Source: Secundilactobacillus kimchicus JCM 15530 | GTDB taxonomy: Bacteria; Bacillota; Bacilli; Lactobacillales; Lactobacillaceae | Assembly: GCF_001433995.1 (NCBI RefSeq) | Contig: NZ_AZCX01000002.1 | Coordinates: 62,001-126,000 of the forward strand | DNA length: 64,000 nucleotides | Direction of reading: 5' to 3' | Shown here: piece after piece, positions 18,668 through 26,997 of the stretch | Layout of the letters: each line of letters starts with the position of its first letter | How positions within the stretch are numbered: the first letter of the stretch is position 1 | Program-made: the position numbers and the translations under genes | The notes under the pieces: model-generated | Database searches by the model: none | Told to the model about the DNA's origin: nothing | What the model saw: only the letters and a program-made list of their open reading frames with translations

Positions 18668-18721
18668 TTGTTTTAAAAACAATAGATACAAGTATAACAA
18701 AAGATGACCGGGGTAAGTCAA
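18668..18721 (-). promoter_or_regulatory. Promoter and palindrome upstream of the betaine/choline operon
   Basis: On the minus strand TTGACT (18716-18721) and an extended -10 TGTTATACT (box 18691-18696) are 19 bp apart. A 15-bp perfect palindrome, TTGTTTT-A-AAAACAA (18668-18682), lies at the expected transcription start and could be a repressor site. Confidence 0.55.
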
Positions 18722-18790
18722 ATGATTGCCTTGACTTTTGGCCAGGACGGTAACGGTTTACGTGGTGGTTTAATAGGCTTTTGAGCGGAC

Positions 18791-18828
18791 AAAAAAAGTC
18801 GTATTGAAAGTGACTTCAAGACGACTTT
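18791..18828 (-). terminator. Terminator of the 76-codon gene
   Basis: AAAGTCGT-TTGAA (18795-18808) pairs with TTCAA-ACGACTTT (18815-18828); a T7 run follows on the minus strand. Confidence 0.85.
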
Positions 18829-18830
18829 GA

Positions 18831-19061
18831 TTAAGATTCGGCAGCTGTTTGCCACCATTTTTCGCTCAATACTTTAACGGTTTCGAGGTCGGCCAAGCTA
18901 AATTGCTCAATATCACCTTCGTGAGTTAAGTAGAAGTGACCGTCACTAAAGTAGGTATTCACCATTCCAGTCACTTGGGTTTGCCGTTTAAGCTTTAATT
19001 CGATCACCCAATTATGATGATAGGCATCCTTAATCGTGGCTAATAAGTTTGTGGTTTCCAT
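18831..19061 (-). CDS. Small conserved-looking protein of unknown function
   Basis: 76 residues with a predicted beta-rich pattern (VIELKLKRQTQVTGMVNTYF, then HFYLTHEGDIEQFSLADLETVKVL), loosely like YolD-type small proteins, but I cannot assign it. It is clearly a gene: GGGGGAGG ribosome site, a promoter TTGAAT-17-TATAAT upstream and a terminator directly after the stop. Cytoplasmic by composition. Confidence 0.7.
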   Translation of the reverse strand: METTNLLATIKDAYHHNWVIELKLKRQTQVTGMVNTYFSDGHFYLTHEGDIEQFSLADLETVKVLSEKWWQTAAES

Positions 19062-19097
19062 GCATATTCCTCCCCCGAAATCGACTGACTGAATTCC

Positions 19098-19126
19098 ATT
19101 ATAGGAACTGAAAAAGTGATATTCAA
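19098..19126 (-). promoter_or_regulatory. Promoter of the 76-codon gene
   Basis: Minus strand: TTGAAT (19121-19126), 17 bp, TATAAT (19098-19103). Confidence 0.7.
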
Positions 19127-19180
19127 TCTTGACTTTTGGGGCACCTAGGCAATCCCAACAGGGGCGTGGGTTTAATAATG

Positions 19181-19209
19181 TTGCTCATTTTTAACCCGTT
19201 GGGTACAAT
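19181..19209 (+). promoter_or_regulatory. Promoter of the amidohydrolase gene
   Basis: TTGCTC (19181-19186), 17 bp, TACAAT (19204-19209); implies a leader of about 95 nt. Confidence 0.5.
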
Positions 19210-19310
19210 GAACCTAAGGAGTCGAAATGCCCGTCACATCAACGTTTATCCTATCTTGGTTAACTGTTAGTGCGGTGGGCACCACGTAAAATGAAGTGAG
19301 GGATGATCCT

Positions 19311-20888
19311 ATGACGGTATTTCGAAACGGTAAAATTTTCACGGCGGAAACGCAAACGACGACGGTGTCGGCCATGCAAATTATTGATGGGCAAGTCGTT
19401 TGGACGGGAACCGCTGAAAAGGCGCCTGATGATTCTGAGGTGGTGGACTTGGCAGGCAAAACGGTCTTGCCAGGACTCTTAGATATTCATACTCACCCTA
19501 AGTACATTGCTGACGCTTTGCACGGGGTTGCTTGTACGCCACCCGATGTGATGAGTATTCAAGACATGCAGGCGGCTTTGCGCTTATCACCGGCGTATGG
19601 GCAGGGCGCTAATGTTTGGATTGAAGGCTGGGGTTTTGATGAAAGTAAGTTGGCAGAGCACCGGACCCCAACAGTCACCGATTTGGACGAGGTTTCAACA
19701 ACCCAACCCATTTTTATTTACCGTTCTGATTGCCATTCTTCGGTCGGCAATTCCAAGGCGCTCGCTCTAGCGGGAATCACCGCGGGAACGCCGGATCCAG
19801 TTGGCGGTGAAATCGGGCACTTTAAATCCGGTGAGCCCAATGGGTACATGAAAGAAGTGGCGGCAACCCAACTGTTAATTCAAGCAAAATCCGCTCAAAA
19901 TTTTGAGACGGACGTGACCAACATGACTCAAACCTCGAGGCACTACCTAGAAAACGGACTGGTGGCAATTGGCGAATTAATGGGACGCAAATTACCTTAC
20001 GATACCCTTCAGTTATATGAGGCGGCTTATCAAAAGGGCTTTCAACCGCGGACGGCCATCTACTATGTTTGGAACGAACTTAAGGGTCTGAGCGAACCGT
20101 TACAACACCCGAACCATCGCGACCTGACGATTGCGGGGGTCAAGGTTTTCATGGATGGCAGTATTTCTGGCGAGACCGCGTGGAATAAGGTCCCATACCC
20201 TAGCGGCAAGACCGGCGTCTCACTGACTTCTACGGACGAATTATTGGCAGCGGCGACGTTTGCTCGTGAGCATCAGATGCAATTAGCTGTTCATGCGATG
20301 GGGGATGCTGCGATTCAACGGGTGTTAGACGCAACCGCGTCGCTGACTCCCTGGCTAGGGGTGGTACCATCGGTTCGAATTGAGCACGCCACGCTGTTAA
20401 GTGACGCTATGTTGGCCGAGATTAAAGCAGCTCCCATGAACTATGGGTTAGTCACCCAGCCGATTTTCTTGTTTGCTGAAGATGAGTCCTATCGCCAGTT
20501 TTTGAGTGACGAGCAGTTTAAAACCGCTTATCGAATTAAGTCAATGAATCAAGCCGCTTTGACGGCGCTAAGTTCGGATGCACCATGTACGCCGTGGGCA
20601 AAGCCGGATGATCCGTTTATTGCGATGCAAGCGGCTGTGACCCGAACGGCTGCCAATGGTGACGTGGTGAACGCGAACGAGGCCATTTCGGTGACTCAAG
20701 CGGTGCTGGGGTATACGGCTTGGGCCGCTCAGGTTGCAGGGTTGGCGGATAGTGGTCAACTTAAACCAGGTTATCGTGGTGATTTTGTCGTGTTGTCACA
20801 AGACGTTTTGACGGTTGCTCCCGACCAGATTGGCCAAACCAACGTGACTCAGACGTGGTTGGGCGGCCAGTTAGTGTACGAGCGTTAG
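19311..20888 (+). CDS. Amidohydrolase family protein (YtcJ-like)
   Basis: 525 residues, start ATG 19311 after GTGAGGGA. An N-terminal composite beta domain, then the metal motif DIHTHPKY (about residue 60), HAMGDAAI (about 326) and LSSDAPCTPW (about 420), in the order of the amidohydrolase-3/YtcJ group. These enzymes hydrolyse amide or related bonds with metal help; physiological substrates are mostly unknown. Cytoplasmic, no signal peptide. The downstream stress protein lies 53 bp away. Confidence 0.85.
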   Translation: MTVFRNGKIFTAETQTTTVSAMQIIDGQVVWTGTAEKAPDDSEVVDLAGKTVLPGLLDIHTHPKYIADALHGVACTPPDVMSIQDMQAALRLSPAYGQGANVWIEGWGFDESKLAEHRTPTVTDLDEVSTTQPIFIYRSDCHSSVGNSKALALAGITAGTPDPVGGEIGHFKSGEPNGYMKEVAATQLLIQAKSAQNFETDVTNMTQTSRHYLENGLVAIGELMGRKLPYDTLQLYEAAYQKGFQPRTAIYYVWNELKGLSEPLQHPNHRDLTIAGVKVFMDGSISGETAWNKVPYPSGKTGVSLTSTDELLAAATFAREHQMQLAVHAMGDAAIQRVLDATASLTPWLGVVPSVRIEHATLLSDAMLAEIKAAPMNYGLVTQPIFLFAEDESYRQFLSDEQFKTAYRIKSMNQAALTALSSDAPCTPWAKPDDPFIAMQAAVTRTAANGDVVNANEAISVTQAVLGYTAWAAQVAGLADSGQLKPGYRGDFVVLSQDVLTVAPDQIGQTNVTQTWLGGQLVYER

Positions 20889-20941
20889 CGCACCATTTGT
20901 GGTAGCATAATGATAAGTTAATGAGATGGAGGTGGCAGCGG

Positions 20942-21364
20942 ATGTTTGAAAAAATTCTCGTTCCGTTGGATGGTAGTGAAAATGCGTTTGAAGCACTTCG
21001 GGCGGCGTTTGATGTTGCTAAGCATTATCAATCAGAACTCGTGGCAGTTGTGGTGGCTAGTGACCAGAGTTACTCCCAATATGGGGCGGTCTTTGGTGGT
21101 GACATCATGGAGCATTTAAAACAACAGTCAGAGTTGACGCTGAAAAAGGCCAGTGACGAGGCTGAAAGGGCGGGTGTCAAACTGGCGACTAACTTTGAGA
21201 TTGGGGTTCCAAAACAAGCAATTTCAGTGAGTCTACCCGAAACCTATCATACTGGGCTAACCGTTATCGGAAAAACTGGGGTTCACGGATTAAGCCGGGC
21301 GGTTCTTGGTTCCACCACCGGATACGTTGTCAGACACTCGACGACTCCCGTCTTAGTCGTTTAG
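20942..21364 (+). CDS. Universal stress protein, UspA family
   Basis: 140 residues. Start at 20942 is fixed by GGAGGTG 7 nt upstream. Typical N-terminus KILVPLDGSENA and C-terminal nucleotide loop GKTGVHGLSRAVLGSTT followed by HSTTPVLVV. The G-x2-G-x9-G-S pattern suggests an ATP-binding member. Role in stress tolerance by family; no specific partner visible. Confidence 0.92.
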   Translation: MFEKILVPLDGSENAFEALRAAFDVAKHYQSELVAVVVASDQSYSQYGAVFGGDIMEHLKQQSELTLKKASDEAERAGVKLATNFEIGVPKQAISVSLPETYHTGLTVIGKTGVHGLSRAVLGSTTGYVVRHSTTPVLVV

Positions 21365-21393
21365 TTACCGGATAACCAATAAGTGACAAACGC

Positions 21394-21422
21394 GCGTAGC
21401 CGGGAACGGTTACGCCTTTTTT
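21394..21422 (+). terminator. Terminator after the universal stress gene
   Basis: GCGTAGCCG (21394-21402), GGAA loop, CGGTTACGC (21407-21415), then T6. Confidence 0.85.
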
Positions 21423-21490
21423 GATGGTGAAACCGGTGCTAGATGTGACCGCTTAACGGTTAGTCTGCTTGGTCAGGCTTTCCGACCGGG

Positions 21491-21519
21491 TTCTGGCAAA
21501 AGTTGCGGTAAACTATGAT
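21491..21519 (+). promoter_or_regulatory. Possible promoter of the ABC exporter pair
   Basis: TTCTGG (21491-21496), 17 bp, TATGAT (21514-21519). The -35 is weak. Confidence 0.4.
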
Positions 21520-21547
21520 TAAAAGGACTAAGGAACGGGGGGGTTAT

Positions 21548-23293
21548 ATGATCCGGACATTACTTAAATCGGTGCGCGAGTACCGGAAACAGACCATCAC
21601 AACGCCAATCTTAGTTGTGATTGAGGCTGCGATTGAAACGTTAATTCCGTTTTTAATGGCGATGATTATTGATCGGGGGATCAATGCCGGAAACATGACA
21701 ATTGTGATTCGAGTGGGTGTTTTGCTCTTAATTATGGCAGTTTTATCATTAATGATGGGGGCGGGGGCCAGCTGGATCTCAAGTATTGCGGCGGCAGGAT
21801 TCGCTAAAAATCTGCGGCAGGATTTGTTTTATCATATCCAAACATTTTCTTTTCAAAATCTGGACCAGTTTCCAACATCAAGTTTGGTAACCCGGTTGAC
21901 CACTGATATTACAAACCTTCAAACCGCATTTCAGATGGCTATTCGAATTGCCTTTCGGGCGCCGTCCATGCTTATTTTTTCAATTATTATGGCGTTTACG
22001 GTCAGCTCGGAAATGGCGAGTCTCTTCGTCGTTGCCATTCCAATTTTAGCAATCGGTCTCTGGCTGATTGTGCGCTACTCGCGGCCATTGTTTCGCCAGG
22101 TATTTCAACGCTATGATCAGTTGAACCGGGTCGTGCGTGAAAACTTACGGGGCATTCGGGTCGTTAAAACGTACGGGCAACAGGCAGCTGAAATTAGTAA
22201 GTTTAAGGCGGCTTCAGGTAGTATTTTTAAGACCTTCTCAAAGGCTCAACGGATAGTGGCCTTGAACATGCCCGTGATGCAATTTGTGATCAACACAACG
22301 ATGTTGCTCCTTTCCTGGTATGGCGCGCATCTGATCGTAGGCAATCAGCTTCAAGTCGGCCAACTCGTTAGTTTGTTCTCATACAGCATGTCGATCCTGT
22401 TCAGTTTAAACATGTTATCCATGATTTTTTCACAGTTGTCCGTCGCTCAAGCGTCGGCCGAACGGGTGATTGCAGTGATGCAAACAAAGCCGTCAATCAC
22501 TGATGACGACCAGGCGTTGACCACCGTCACTAATGGAGAGGTCGTTTTTGAACATGTTTCGATGCAGTATCCGGGGACTCATACGCCACAGTTAAAAGAT
22601 GTGAATCTTCGCATCAAATCGGGCAGTATGGTTGGCATTATTGGCGAGACTGGATCGGCCAAAAGTACGTTAGTTGAACTCATCCCACGTTTGTATGATG
22701 TCAGTGAAGGGCGTGTTCTCGTGGCAGGCCACGATGTTCGAGACTATGACCTCAAGGCACTTCGGGATAACGTGGCGATGGTGCTGCAAAACACCATGCT
22801 GTTTTCCGGAACGATTGCGGAGAACTTGCGGTGGGGGAATGCTGACGCGACCGATGAGCAGCTTCAAACAGCGGCTAAAATGGCGCAAGCTGATGAGTTT
22901 GTCCAATCATTGCCGCAGAAATATGACACCTACATTGAACAAAACGGTCAAAACATCTCGGGAGGCCAACGTCAGCGGCTCACAATTGCCAGGGCACTCT
23001 TAAAGCAACCTCAAATCTTGATTTTAGATGATTCTACGAGTGCCACGGATACCCGCACTGACGCGGCCATTCGAGCGGCTTTTAAGACACAATTGCCAAA
23101 CGTGACAAAGCTCATGATTACACAACGGGTCACGAGTGTTCAAGAGGCCGACGAGATTATCGTCATGCAGGCTGGTCAGGTTGCCGCGGTGGGAACCCAT
23201 GCCGAATTGCTGGCGACGAATGGCTGGTATAAACAGTTGGCTGACTCACAAGAAAAACAGGGAGGTGACGCCCATGCAGGTCTCACGCAATAA
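21548..23293 (+). CDS. Heterodimeric ABC exporter, subunit with degenerate ATP site
   Basis: 581 residues; start ATG 21548 just after a G-rich ribosome site. Six-helix exporter membrane domain (about 1-300) and an ATPase domain. The nucleotide-binding motifs are altered: Walker A is GETGSAKST (Ala for the usual Gly), Walker B ends LILDDSTSATD (Asp in place of the catalytic Glu), and the switch His is Gln (ITQRVTS). The signature ISGGQRQRL is intact. That is the pattern of the non-catalytic half of heterodimeric multidrug-type exporters. Overlaps its partner gene by 20 nt. Confidence 0.9.
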   Translation: MIRTLLKSVREYRKQTITTPILVVIEAAIETLIPFLMAMIIDRGINAGNMTIVIRVGVLLLIMAVLSLMMGAGASWISSIAAAGFAKNLRQDLFYHIQTFSFQNLDQFPTSSLVTRLTTDITNLQTAFQMAIRIAFRAPSMLIFSIIMAFTVSSEMASLFVVAIPILAIGLWLIVRYSRPLFRQVFQRYDQLNRVVRENLRGIRVVKTYGQQAAEISKFKAASGSIFKTFSKAQRIVALNMPVMQFVINTTMLLLSWYGAHLIVGNQLQVGQLVSLFSYSMSILFSLNMLSMIFSQLSVAQASAERVIAVMQTKPSITDDDQALTTVTNGEVVFEHVSMQYPGTHTPQLKDVNLRIKSGSMVGIIGETGSAKSTLVELIPRLYDVSEGRVLVAGHDVRDYDLKALRDNVAMVLQNTMLFSGTIAENLRWGNADATDEQLQTAAKMAQADEFVQSLPQKYDTYIEQNGQNISGGQRQRLTIARALLKQPQILILDDSTSATDTRTDAAIRAAFKTQLPNVTKLMITQRVTSVQEADEIIVMQAGQVAAVGTHAELLATNGWYKQLADSQEKQGGDAHAGLTQ

Positions 23294-25133
23294 GCAAGTG
23301 TTAACGGTCTCGAAAGCCAAACGGATTGAAACGTTTCGCCGGTTGCTTCGCCTGATTTTTTCTCAGTACCCGGCCTGGCTAGTTGTTAGTTTTGTGGCGA
23401 TTGTCATCAGCGCCCTAGCTTCGGTAGCGGGGTCCCTGTTTATTCAACGGTTGATTGACCACTACATCATGCCGCTGATGCGGGCGAGCCATCCTAATTT
23501 TCAACCGTTATTGCTGGCGATTTTAGTAATGGCTGCCATTTTTTATGCCGGGGTCTTAGCCACCATTTTATATACGCAAATTATGGCCACAATGGGTCAA
23601 CGGATTCAAAAGTCCATTCGAGACCAAATGTTTACGAGAATGGAATCGCTCCGGCTTCAATATTTTGATCAAAACGACTACGGCAATGTTATGAGTCGTT
23701 ACACTAACGATATTGACACCCTAACGCAATTGATCACCCAAAGTTTGCCCCAGTTCATCGTTGCATTATTTAATGTTACATTTGCGCTAGTCGCCATGGT
23801 GTCACTGAGTCCCATTCTAACGATTGTGTCGCTCTTGATTTTTGCGACTAGCATTACCGTTGTTCGCTGGCTGACAAGCCGCTCATCAAAGTATTTTCGG
23901 GCTCAGCAAGCGTCGTTGGGAACCTTGAACGCGTTTATTGAAGAAATGTTAAACGGTCAAAAAGTAATCAAGGTGTTTTCCCACGAACGGGAGGTCAAGG
24001 ACCAATTTGATGGTGTGAACGGTGCGTTACGTCAAGATGCACAGTATGCGAATGGCTATGCCACCATGTTATTTCCAATCATGGGAAACCTTGGGAACCT
24101 TCTCTACGTTTTGATTGCCATTATTGGTGGTGCTATCGCTGTGGGGCATTCTAGCCTGCTGACGCTTGGGACGATTGCAGCTTTTCTACAGCTGAGCCGT
24201 TCTTTTAGTCAACCGATTGCCCAGATCTCGCAACAGTTAAATGCCATTATTCAAGCGATGGCCGGGGCCGGTCGGATCTTTCAGTTGTTAGACGAACAGC
24301 CAGAAGAGGATGATGGAACGGTGACGCTGGTTAAGAAGGGACCTCAGCAAGCCGAGTGGTACTGGCGGGTTGACGATGATCCGACGCACGATATTGCGGT
24401 CAAGGGCCATATTCAGTTCAATCACGTTAACTTCACTTATCCCGGCTCCGACGCTGGACTTCATGATATTACGTTCGAAGCCGATGCCGGTGCGAAAGTG
24501 GCACTGGTTGGGCAAACGGGAGCTGGTAAGACCACGATTACAAATATGTTGAACCGCTTTTACGATATCGATAGTGGCGAGATTTTATATGATGGTTTAA
24601 ACATTCAGACCATAAAAAAAGCGGACTTAAGACGGTCGTTAGCCATTGTGTTGCAAGACAATCACTTGTTTAGTGGTAGCATTGCGGATAATATCCGTTA
24701 TGGCAAACCTGAAGCGACGGATGCAGAGGTCCATGGGGCTGCTCGGTTGGCTAATGCGGATCACTTTATTGATGATTTACCCGATGGCTACGAAACGCAG
24801 GTGACCGGGGACGGGTCCGACCTATCTTCAGGCCAACGGCAAATGTTGGCGATTGCGCGGGCGGCCATTGTTGATCCGCCAGTCATGATTTTGGACGAGG
24901 CAACCTCTAATATTGATACCCGGACTGAACAGCTTGTTCAAGCTGGGATGGATAATTTGATGGCAAATCGGACGACGTTAGCGATTGCCCACCGCCTCTC
25001 TACAATTTTTAACGCTGACTTAATACTGGTCGTTGGCGGCGGCCGGATCATCGAGCAAGGGACCCACGATGAACTGTTGGCTAAGCGGGGCACGTACTAC
25101 GAACTTTACACGGGTCAAAAAGGTGACGATTAG
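23274..25133 (+). CDS. Heterodimeric ABC exporter, subunit with consensus ATP site
   Basis: 619 residues; start ATG 23274 after GGAGGTGA, inside the end of the upstream gene. Six membrane helices, then an ATPase domain with canonical Walker A GQTGAGKTT, signature LSSGQRQMLAIARA, Walker B VMILDEATSNID and switch AHRLST. It supplies the catalytic Glu and His missing in the partner, so the two should work as one exporter. Substrate (drug, lipid or peptide) unknown. Confidence 0.92.
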   Translation: MQVSRNKQVLTVSKAKRIETFRRLLRLIFSQYPAWLVVSFVAIVISALASVAGSLFIQRLIDHYIMPLMRASHPNFQPLLLAILVMAAIFYAGVLATILYTQIMATMGQRIQKSIRDQMFTRMESLRLQYFDQNDYGNVMSRYTNDIDTLTQLITQSLPQFIVALFNVTFALVAMVSLSPILTIVSLLIFATSITVVRWLTSRSSKYFRAQQASLGTLNAFIEEMLNGQKVIKVFSHEREVKDQFDGVNGALRQDAQYANGYATMLFPIMGNLGNLLYVLIAIIGGAIAVGHSSLLTLGTIAAFLQLSRSFSQPIAQISQQLNAIIQAMAGAGRIFQLLDEQPEEDDGTVTLVKKGPQQAEWYWRVDDDPTHDIAVKGHIQFNHVNFTYPGSDAGLHDITFEADAGAKVALVGQTGAGKTTITNMLNRFYDIDSGEILYDGLNIQTIKKADLRRSLAIVLQDNHLFSGSIADNIRYGKPEATDAEVHGAARLANADHFIDDLPDGYETQVTGDGSDLSSGQRQMLAIARAAIVDPPVMILDEATSNIDTRTEQLVQAGMDNLMANRTTLAIAHRLSTIFNADLILVVGGGRIIEQGTHDELLAKRGTYYELYTGQKGDD

Positions 25134-25182
25134 TGATGAAGACTGAGCGTCCGTTCTATCTGTACGGCTTTTTGCGTTAAAC

Positions 25183-25238
25183 AAAAACAGGTTGTGACTA
25201 ACGCTGACAAGTGTCAGGGACAGTCACAACCTGTTTTT
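25183..25238 (+). terminator. Terminator of the ABC exporter operon
   Basis: AAAAACAGGTTGTGACT (25183-25199) pairs perfectly with 25222-25238; a nested CTGACA/TGTCAG hairpin (25204-25217) sits in the loop. T5 follows from the stem itself. Confidence 0.88.
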
Positions 25239-25252
25239 GATTTTAAAGCGAC

Positions 25253-25293
25253 AAAAAAGCGACCCTGTAAAACAGCTGCTTTACGTGTCGCTT
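25253..25293 (-). terminator. Terminator of the 38-codon gene
   Basis: On the minus strand AAGCGAC (from 25287-25293) pairs with GTCGCTT (25257-25263), with inner GTAAA/TTTAC pairing, and runs into T6. Confidence 0.75.
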
Positions 25294-25298
25294 CTTGC

Positions 25299-25415
25299 TT
25301 ACTTCTTGTTTTTAAGCCATTGTTGCAAGTCGGCAATTTCTTTTTGGCGTTTTTCGCCCTTTTTGGCGTTAATTGGACGACGTCCTTGCACGCCATTTGG
25401 ATGTGCTTTTCTCAT
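25299..25415 (-). CDS. Very small basic protein (38 residues), unknown function
   Basis: ATG at 25415 follows GTGAGGG by 7-8 nt; the frame ends at TAA 25299-25301. The product begins MRKAHPNGVQGRRPINAKKG and ends with a predicted amphipathic helix (EKRQKEIADLQQWLKNKK); 13 of 38 residues are Lys or Arg. It has a plausible promoter (TTGATT-17-TAAACT, 25467-25495) and its own terminator, so it is likely expressed. I do not recognise the family; nucleic-acid or ribosome binding is possible by charge only. Confidence 0.65.
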   Translation of the reverse strand: MRKAHPNGVQGRRPINAKKGEKRQKEIADLQQWLKNKK

Positions 25416-25466
25416 TGTCTAACCCTCACTTCGTCAAAATGTTTGTAGTAAACCAATCGTTTAAAC

Positions 25467-25495
25467 AGTTTACACATTATTGGTCAAAAAATCAA
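25467..25495 (-). promoter_or_regulatory. Promoter of the 38-codon gene
   Basis: Minus strand: TTGATT (25490-25495), 17 bp, TAAACT (25467-25472) with an extended TG. It overlaps the last codons of the upstream MFS gene. Confidence 0.5.
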
Positions 25496-26886
25496 GTTTC
25501 ATTTCGTCGTTGACGCCAGTAAAGCCCGCCAACGAGGATTAGGGCGAAGAAAATTAACCCGACGGCGTACCAGTATGAGTAACGCATCCCGGCTAAAAAC
25601 CAATCGGGATGCCCCTGAGGGTAGTGGGTCACCGGCCGCCCCACTTGCCGCTGCATGCCCCAGTACAAGGTCGTGGTGGCTAAAGATAAGCCAACAGCCA
25701 TTCCCAGATTTCTGAAGAGGGCGGCAATGCTGCCGGCAACACCTTGAGCTTCAGGAGGGGCCGCATCCATAATCATGGGGTTATTTTGAAAGGTACCGTT
25801 GCCAACTCCTAAGGCCAGTAAAACCAAGACGAGTTGCCAGAAAATAGGCGGGTTAGGCAACCAAGTTAAGTACAAAACCGGTACCGCGTATATGATGAGG
25901 CCAATGACCGAAACTGAGACCGGGTTAAAGCGATCAACAAATTGGCCGCTTACTGGAGCTGCTATCATATTGGCAATCGGGATCAACATTAATATCAAGC
26001 CAGCCCTGGTGGCTGAAAATGCCAGGGTCTCTTGGAAGTAGAACGGTAGTGCGACGTTTGCAAAATACCCGACGGCGTATACCATCAGGGCACTGATTAG
26101 ACCGAGGCTGAACCTCGGAGCCTTAAACAGACTCAGGCGAATCATTGGCTGAGCAACTCGATGCTCAATTGCGATAAAACCAATTAGGAAACCAAGGGCA
26201 ATCGCCATTAATATCAAAACTCCGGGGGTGGCAAAACCAGCTGCCTGACCCCAATAAATGGCAATAAAGAAACTAGCAGTTGTCACAGCATAGCTTGCAA
26301 ATCCTAGCCAGTCAATACTTGGCGTCAGATACTGCCGGTCATTTGGTAATACATGGCGACCATATAGGTAAATGATGAGGCCGACGGGGAGGTTGATCAA
26401 AAATAGCCAGTGCCAAGATAAGTGCCCCAGTAAAAGCCCCCCAAGACCGGGACCGCTGATGTTTCCTAATTGAGCGATAACGCTATTAAGACCGAAGGCC
26501 CGACCATGTTCTGTCATCGGGAATAACTTTGCGATAAGGCCAAAGTTCGTGGACATGGTCATACTAGCGCCAATTGCCTGAACGATTCGACCGGTGAATA
26601 ACAGCCAAAAGTTGGGGCTGAGCGCACACATTAGCGACCCAGCTAAAAAGTAGAGTGAGCCGGCCTGAAACAGCCGAACGCTACCAATCTGATCGGAAAG
26701 GCGCCCCCAAAAGAGCAGCAGAATACAGATTAACACTAGATAGACGGATACCAGCCACTCAGCCTGATTCATTGGGACGTGAAGTTGTCTTGATAGCTGG
26801 GGCATTGCAACGTTGACGATACTAGCGTCTAACGTATTCATGAACGTGATCATGCTGATTGCAAGCAGGGTGAACCAGTGTTTCAT
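25492..26886 (-). CDS. MFS drug exporter, DHA2 (EmrB/QacA) type
   Basis: 464 residues. A TTG 15 nt upstream is in frame but lies in the ribosome site TTTGGAGG, so ATG 26886 is the start. N-terminus LLAISMITFMNTLDASIVNVAMPQL carries the DHA2 motif D1 (LDxxIVNVALP); GRLSDQIGSVRLF is motif A. Around 14 helices. Drug:H+ antiporter of the cytoplasmic membrane, substrate unknown. Divergent from the YibE/F pair. Confidence 0.9.
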   Translation of the reverse strand: MKHWFTLLAISMITFMNTLDASIVNVAMPQLSRQLHVPMNQAEWLVSVYLVLICILLLFWGRLSDQIGSVRLFQAGSLYFLAGSLMCALSPNFWLLFTGRIVQAIGASMTMSTNFGLIAKLFPMTEHGRAFGLNSVIAQLGNISGPGLGGLLLGHLSWHWLFLINLPVGLIIYLYGRHVLPNDRQYLTPSIDWLGFASYAVTTASFFIAIYWGQAAGFATPGVLILMAIALGFLIGFIAIEHRVAQPMIRLSLFKAPRFSLGLISALMVYAVGYFANVALPFYFQETLAFSATRAGLILMLIPIANMIAAPVSGQFVDRFNPVSVSVIGLIIYAVPVLYLTWLPNPPIFWQLVLVLLALGVGNGTFQNNPMIMDAAPPEAQGVAGSIAALFRNLGMAVGLSLATTTLYWGMQRQVGRPVTHYPQGHPDWFLAGMRYSYWYAVGLIFFALILVGGLYWRQRRNET

Positions 26887-26936
26887 TTTAAAAACCTCCA
26901 AAGGTTAACGGTTTTCTAAAACTAGTCGCACGGCCG

Positions 26937-26964
26937 TTGGCGTTGCGAACGCCTGTGATATGAT
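26937..26964 (+). promoter_or_regulatory. Promoter of the YibE/F pair
   Basis: TTGGCG (26937-26942), 16 bp, TATGAT (26959-26964), 33 bp before the ATG. Confidence 0.5.
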
Positions 26965-26997
26965 GAAACTTGAATTCATAAGGAGAGAGGCGCAGCT

